A DNA stretch of 22,730 nucleotides from Phycisphaerales bacterium (GTDB lineage: Bacteria > Planctomycetota > Phycisphaerae > Phycisphaerales > SM1A02): contig JAKVBR010000005.1 of the NCBI GenBank assembly GCA_022447165.1, forward strand, positions 1 to 22,730. Reading direction: 5' to 3'. The translations under genes and the position numbers were made by a program. This document shows, in pieces, positions 21,374-22,730 of the stretch. The stretch's first letter is position 1, and the number at the start of each line of letters is the position of its first letter. The notes under the pieces were generated by a model. It ran no database searches. It was not told the origin of the DNA and saw only the letters and a program-made list of their open reading frames with translations.

Positions 21374-22248
21374 AAGCGAATTTGACCCATAATGCCAATG
21401 ACGCCAGCTTCATCATAATTGTCGGTGGAGAGTTGGGTTCGGCTTTGGTCAACAAGAACTAACTTGCCGTTGTATGCGACGCCCCCGTAAAACGTGAGGT
21501 CAAAATCAGGTGAGATGTGACGCGTTGCTCTAAATGAAAGCGGCCACGAAGTTGCTTCGCCCGCTCCATTTGGTGCAATTCCACTGTCATCGAGCCGAAA
21601 ACGACTGTAATCGTAAGAAATCCCTACACCAATCGTCCACTCACTGTTTGGAGTCCATACGAGTTCAGCACCAGTCTGGCTACCAAAACGAGTCGCAAGA
21701 TCGCTTGTGACACGTAGGTTCTCGCTGATTTCCCAGTCAAGCACGATGACTGGAAACATGTATGGATCGTCATGGATTTGACCGAGGACGCCTACACCGA
21801 GTCCGAGGGTAAATGTTGATGAGTATCGCTGAATGAAGCCAGCTGATCCCCCACCAACGATACCATCCGAGAAGTCATGTTCAAAACTTGAACGAACCAA
21901 CCCAGCAGCAAACACTGTTTTCTCTGGATCTACAGCATGAAACCATGAAACTGCAAAATCAACAGTGTCAATTGAACCCCACGGATTTTGCAATCCAAGA
22001 CCAGCAACACCGCCAAAATCATAATCATCCTGTTGCACCTTGAACTTAAACTTCATGGTGTCTTGGTCCGACATCTTCTTGCCTAATCGGAGTTCAAATC
22101 CTCCGCGAGTAATACCAATTTCACCTCCATCATCAATGTTGCTATTGAATTGGTGTGTATAGAAAAAGTCTAGTTTGGAATCGAATGCTGCAACTGCAAA
22201 CTGAGTTGGAAGAATGATGAGTGGGAGTGAAAGTAAAAAGCGTTTCAT
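21370..22248 (-). CDS. Putative outer-membrane beta-barrel protein
   Basis: This is a 292-residue exported protein. The signal peptide MKRFLLSLPLIILPTQFAVA is followed by alternating amphipathic strands with frequent Gly and aromatic residues: LDFFYTHQF, GGFELRLGKKM, MKFKFKVQQDD, TFTLGLGVGVLGQI, WTIGVGISYDYSRFRL and FDLTFYGGVAYNGKLVL. It ends in MGQIRF, a terminal Phe as expected for an outer-membrane insertion signal. No transport or enzymatic motif is seen. I start at the ATG at 22248. An in-frame GTG at 22260 overlaps the MoxR stop (GTGA) and would add MSPF ahead of the signal peptide. It lies eight bases after the MoxR-type gene, so it is probably co-transcribed. The function is unknown. 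Confidence 0.72.
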   Translation of the reverse strand: MKRFLLSLPLIILPTQFAVAAFDSKLDFFYTHQFNSNIDDGGEIGITRGGFELRLGKKMSDQDTMKFKFKVQQDDYDFGGVAGLGLQNPWGSIDTVDFAVSWFHAVDPEKTVFAAGLVRSSFEHDFSDGIVGGGSAGFIQRYSSTFTLGLGVGVLGQIHDDPYMFPVIVLDWEISENLRVTSDLATRFGSQTGAELVWTPNSEWTIGVGISYDYSRFRLDDSGIAPNGAGEATSWPLSFRATRHISPDFDLTFYGGVAYNGKLVLVDQSRTQLSTDNYDEAGVIGIMGQIRF

Positions 22249-22256
22249 AAATGGAC

Positions 22257-22730
22257 TCACTGGATATCTGTTGGCAAAGTATCAATAAGGTTTTGCAGAA
22301 TGTCGTCACATTGAACGCCTTCTGCTTCTGCTTCAAAGTTCAACATGCAACGATGGCGAAGTGCTGGTAATACGGATGCGCGAATGTCATCGTAAGACAC
22401 TGATGTTCGACCATCAAGGAGTGCTCTCACCTTCCCAGCGAGAACGAGTGTTTGTGCTGCACGAGGTGATGCGCCAAACCGTAAGAACGATTGCACTTGT
22501 GGCGTTGCAAGTTGTTCTTCCGGATGCGTCGCAAGAACAACACGTACCGCATAATCTTGAACGTGTTGGTCAATGGCTACTTCACGAACGACCGCTTGAT
22601 ATGTGATGATTTGTTCGGCGTTAAGCACTGGTTCAACTGTTGGGTTGTGCCCTGCCGTGGTGCGGTTCAGAATCTCCATTAACTCACTACGGTTAGAATA
22701 ACCCACATGCAGTTTAAAGAAGAACCGGTC
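22257..22730 (-). CDS. MoxR-family AAA+ ATPase, C-terminal part (5'-truncated by window)
   Basis: The minus-strand frame is open from the last base of the window. It begins DRFFFKLHVGYSNRSELMEIL, the MoxR segment that follows the sensor-1 region (usually DRFLLKL..GYP). The rest is the helical lid: sensor-2 is in GASPRAAQTLVLAGKVRALLDGR, then VSYDDIRASVLPALRHRCML. Walker A and B lie outside the window, and the apparent GTG at 22706 is internal. MoxR ATPases act as chaperones, often next to DUF58 and von Willebrand factor A genes; none follow here, and the next gene is a beta-barrel candidate. The stop is eight bases before that gene's ATG. Confidence 0.9.
   Translation of the reverse strand, partial: DRFFFKLHVGYSNRSELMEILNRTTAGHNPTVEPVLNAEQIITYQAVVREVAIDQHVQDYAVRVVLATHPEEQLATPQVQSFLRFGASPRAAQTLVLAGKVRALLDGRTSVSYDDIRASVLPALRHRCMLNFEAEAEGVQCDDILQNLIDTLPTDIQ

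Noticed and set aside
1..22730. Mobile elements, CRISPR arrays, tRNA or rRNA genes, defence systems
   Set aside because: No transposase, integrase, regularly spaced repeats, cloverleaf-like or rRNA-like sequence was seen. Coding genes fill the window with gaps of at most about 100 bases.

Overview
The window looks like chromosomal core sequence from a member of the Planctomycetota, most likely class Phycisphaerae. The taxonomy is inferred from protein character; no 16S or other phylogenetic marker was compared. Supporting features are: a secreted SGNH-type protein ending in a paired EF-hand/dockerin-like tail of the kind common in Phycisphaerae; a pilM-pilN-pilO-type inner-membrane cluster followed by a GspE/PilB ATPase; a signal peptidase I with a very large internal insertion; a PSP1 protein; and a futalosine-pathway menaquinone enzyme. 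Base composition is moderate and even throughout. I see no insertion sequence, integrase, phage gene, CRISPR array, tRNA or rRNA, so I read this as vertically inherited housekeeping DNA rather than an island.

Layout, left to right. (1) 1-2114, plus: the 3' part of an acyl-CoA carboxylase carboxyltransferase gene (MCC/GCC type), translationally coupled to a short-chain dehydrogenase. (2) 2189-3832, plus: the SGNH/dockerin-like secreted protein. (3) 3820-5524, minus: a tight ispF - HD-domain alarmone-hydrolase-like - LolA-like trio with overlapping genes. (4) 5577-10231, plus: a small lipoprotein-like gene that appears frameshifted in its signal peptide, an acyl-CoA mutase large subunit, hisS, mqnB and a DUF456 membrane protein. 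(5) 10228-14690, minus: gspE/pilB, a PilP/GspC-like gene, pilO, pilN and pilM. Transcription runs from pilM towards gspE, and every internal junction overlaps by 1-4 bases. (6) 14790-19058, minus: der - PSP1 (RicT/YaaT-like) - lepB. (7) 19104-21373, plus: gmk and an unknown secreted protein. (8) 21370-22730, minus: the C-terminal part of a MoxR-type AAA ATPase and an outer-membrane beta-barrel candidate.

The genome is very compact. No gap exceeds about 100 bases, and all three convergent gene pairs overlap at their stop codons. Two of them share a single TTAA for both stops.

The most striking cross-cutting signal is regulatory. Genes that open transcription units (der, gmk, the acyl-CoA mutase, and less exactly ispF, hisS, the DUF456 gene and the SGNH gene) have a TAnnnT hexamer, usually TACAAT, 6-10 bases before the start codon. 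Most of these have no Shine-Dalgarno sequence, as expected for leaderless or nearly leaderless mRNAs. Genes inside the pil cluster instead carry good Shine-Dalgarno sequences.

Other points worth checking are an IspF lacking the usual FTGRGEG segment, a Der whose two G4 motifs both lack Asn, an acyl-CoA mutase with isobutyryl-CoA-mutase-type specificity residues, and the insertion in LepB. I did not find an obviously new multi-gene system.
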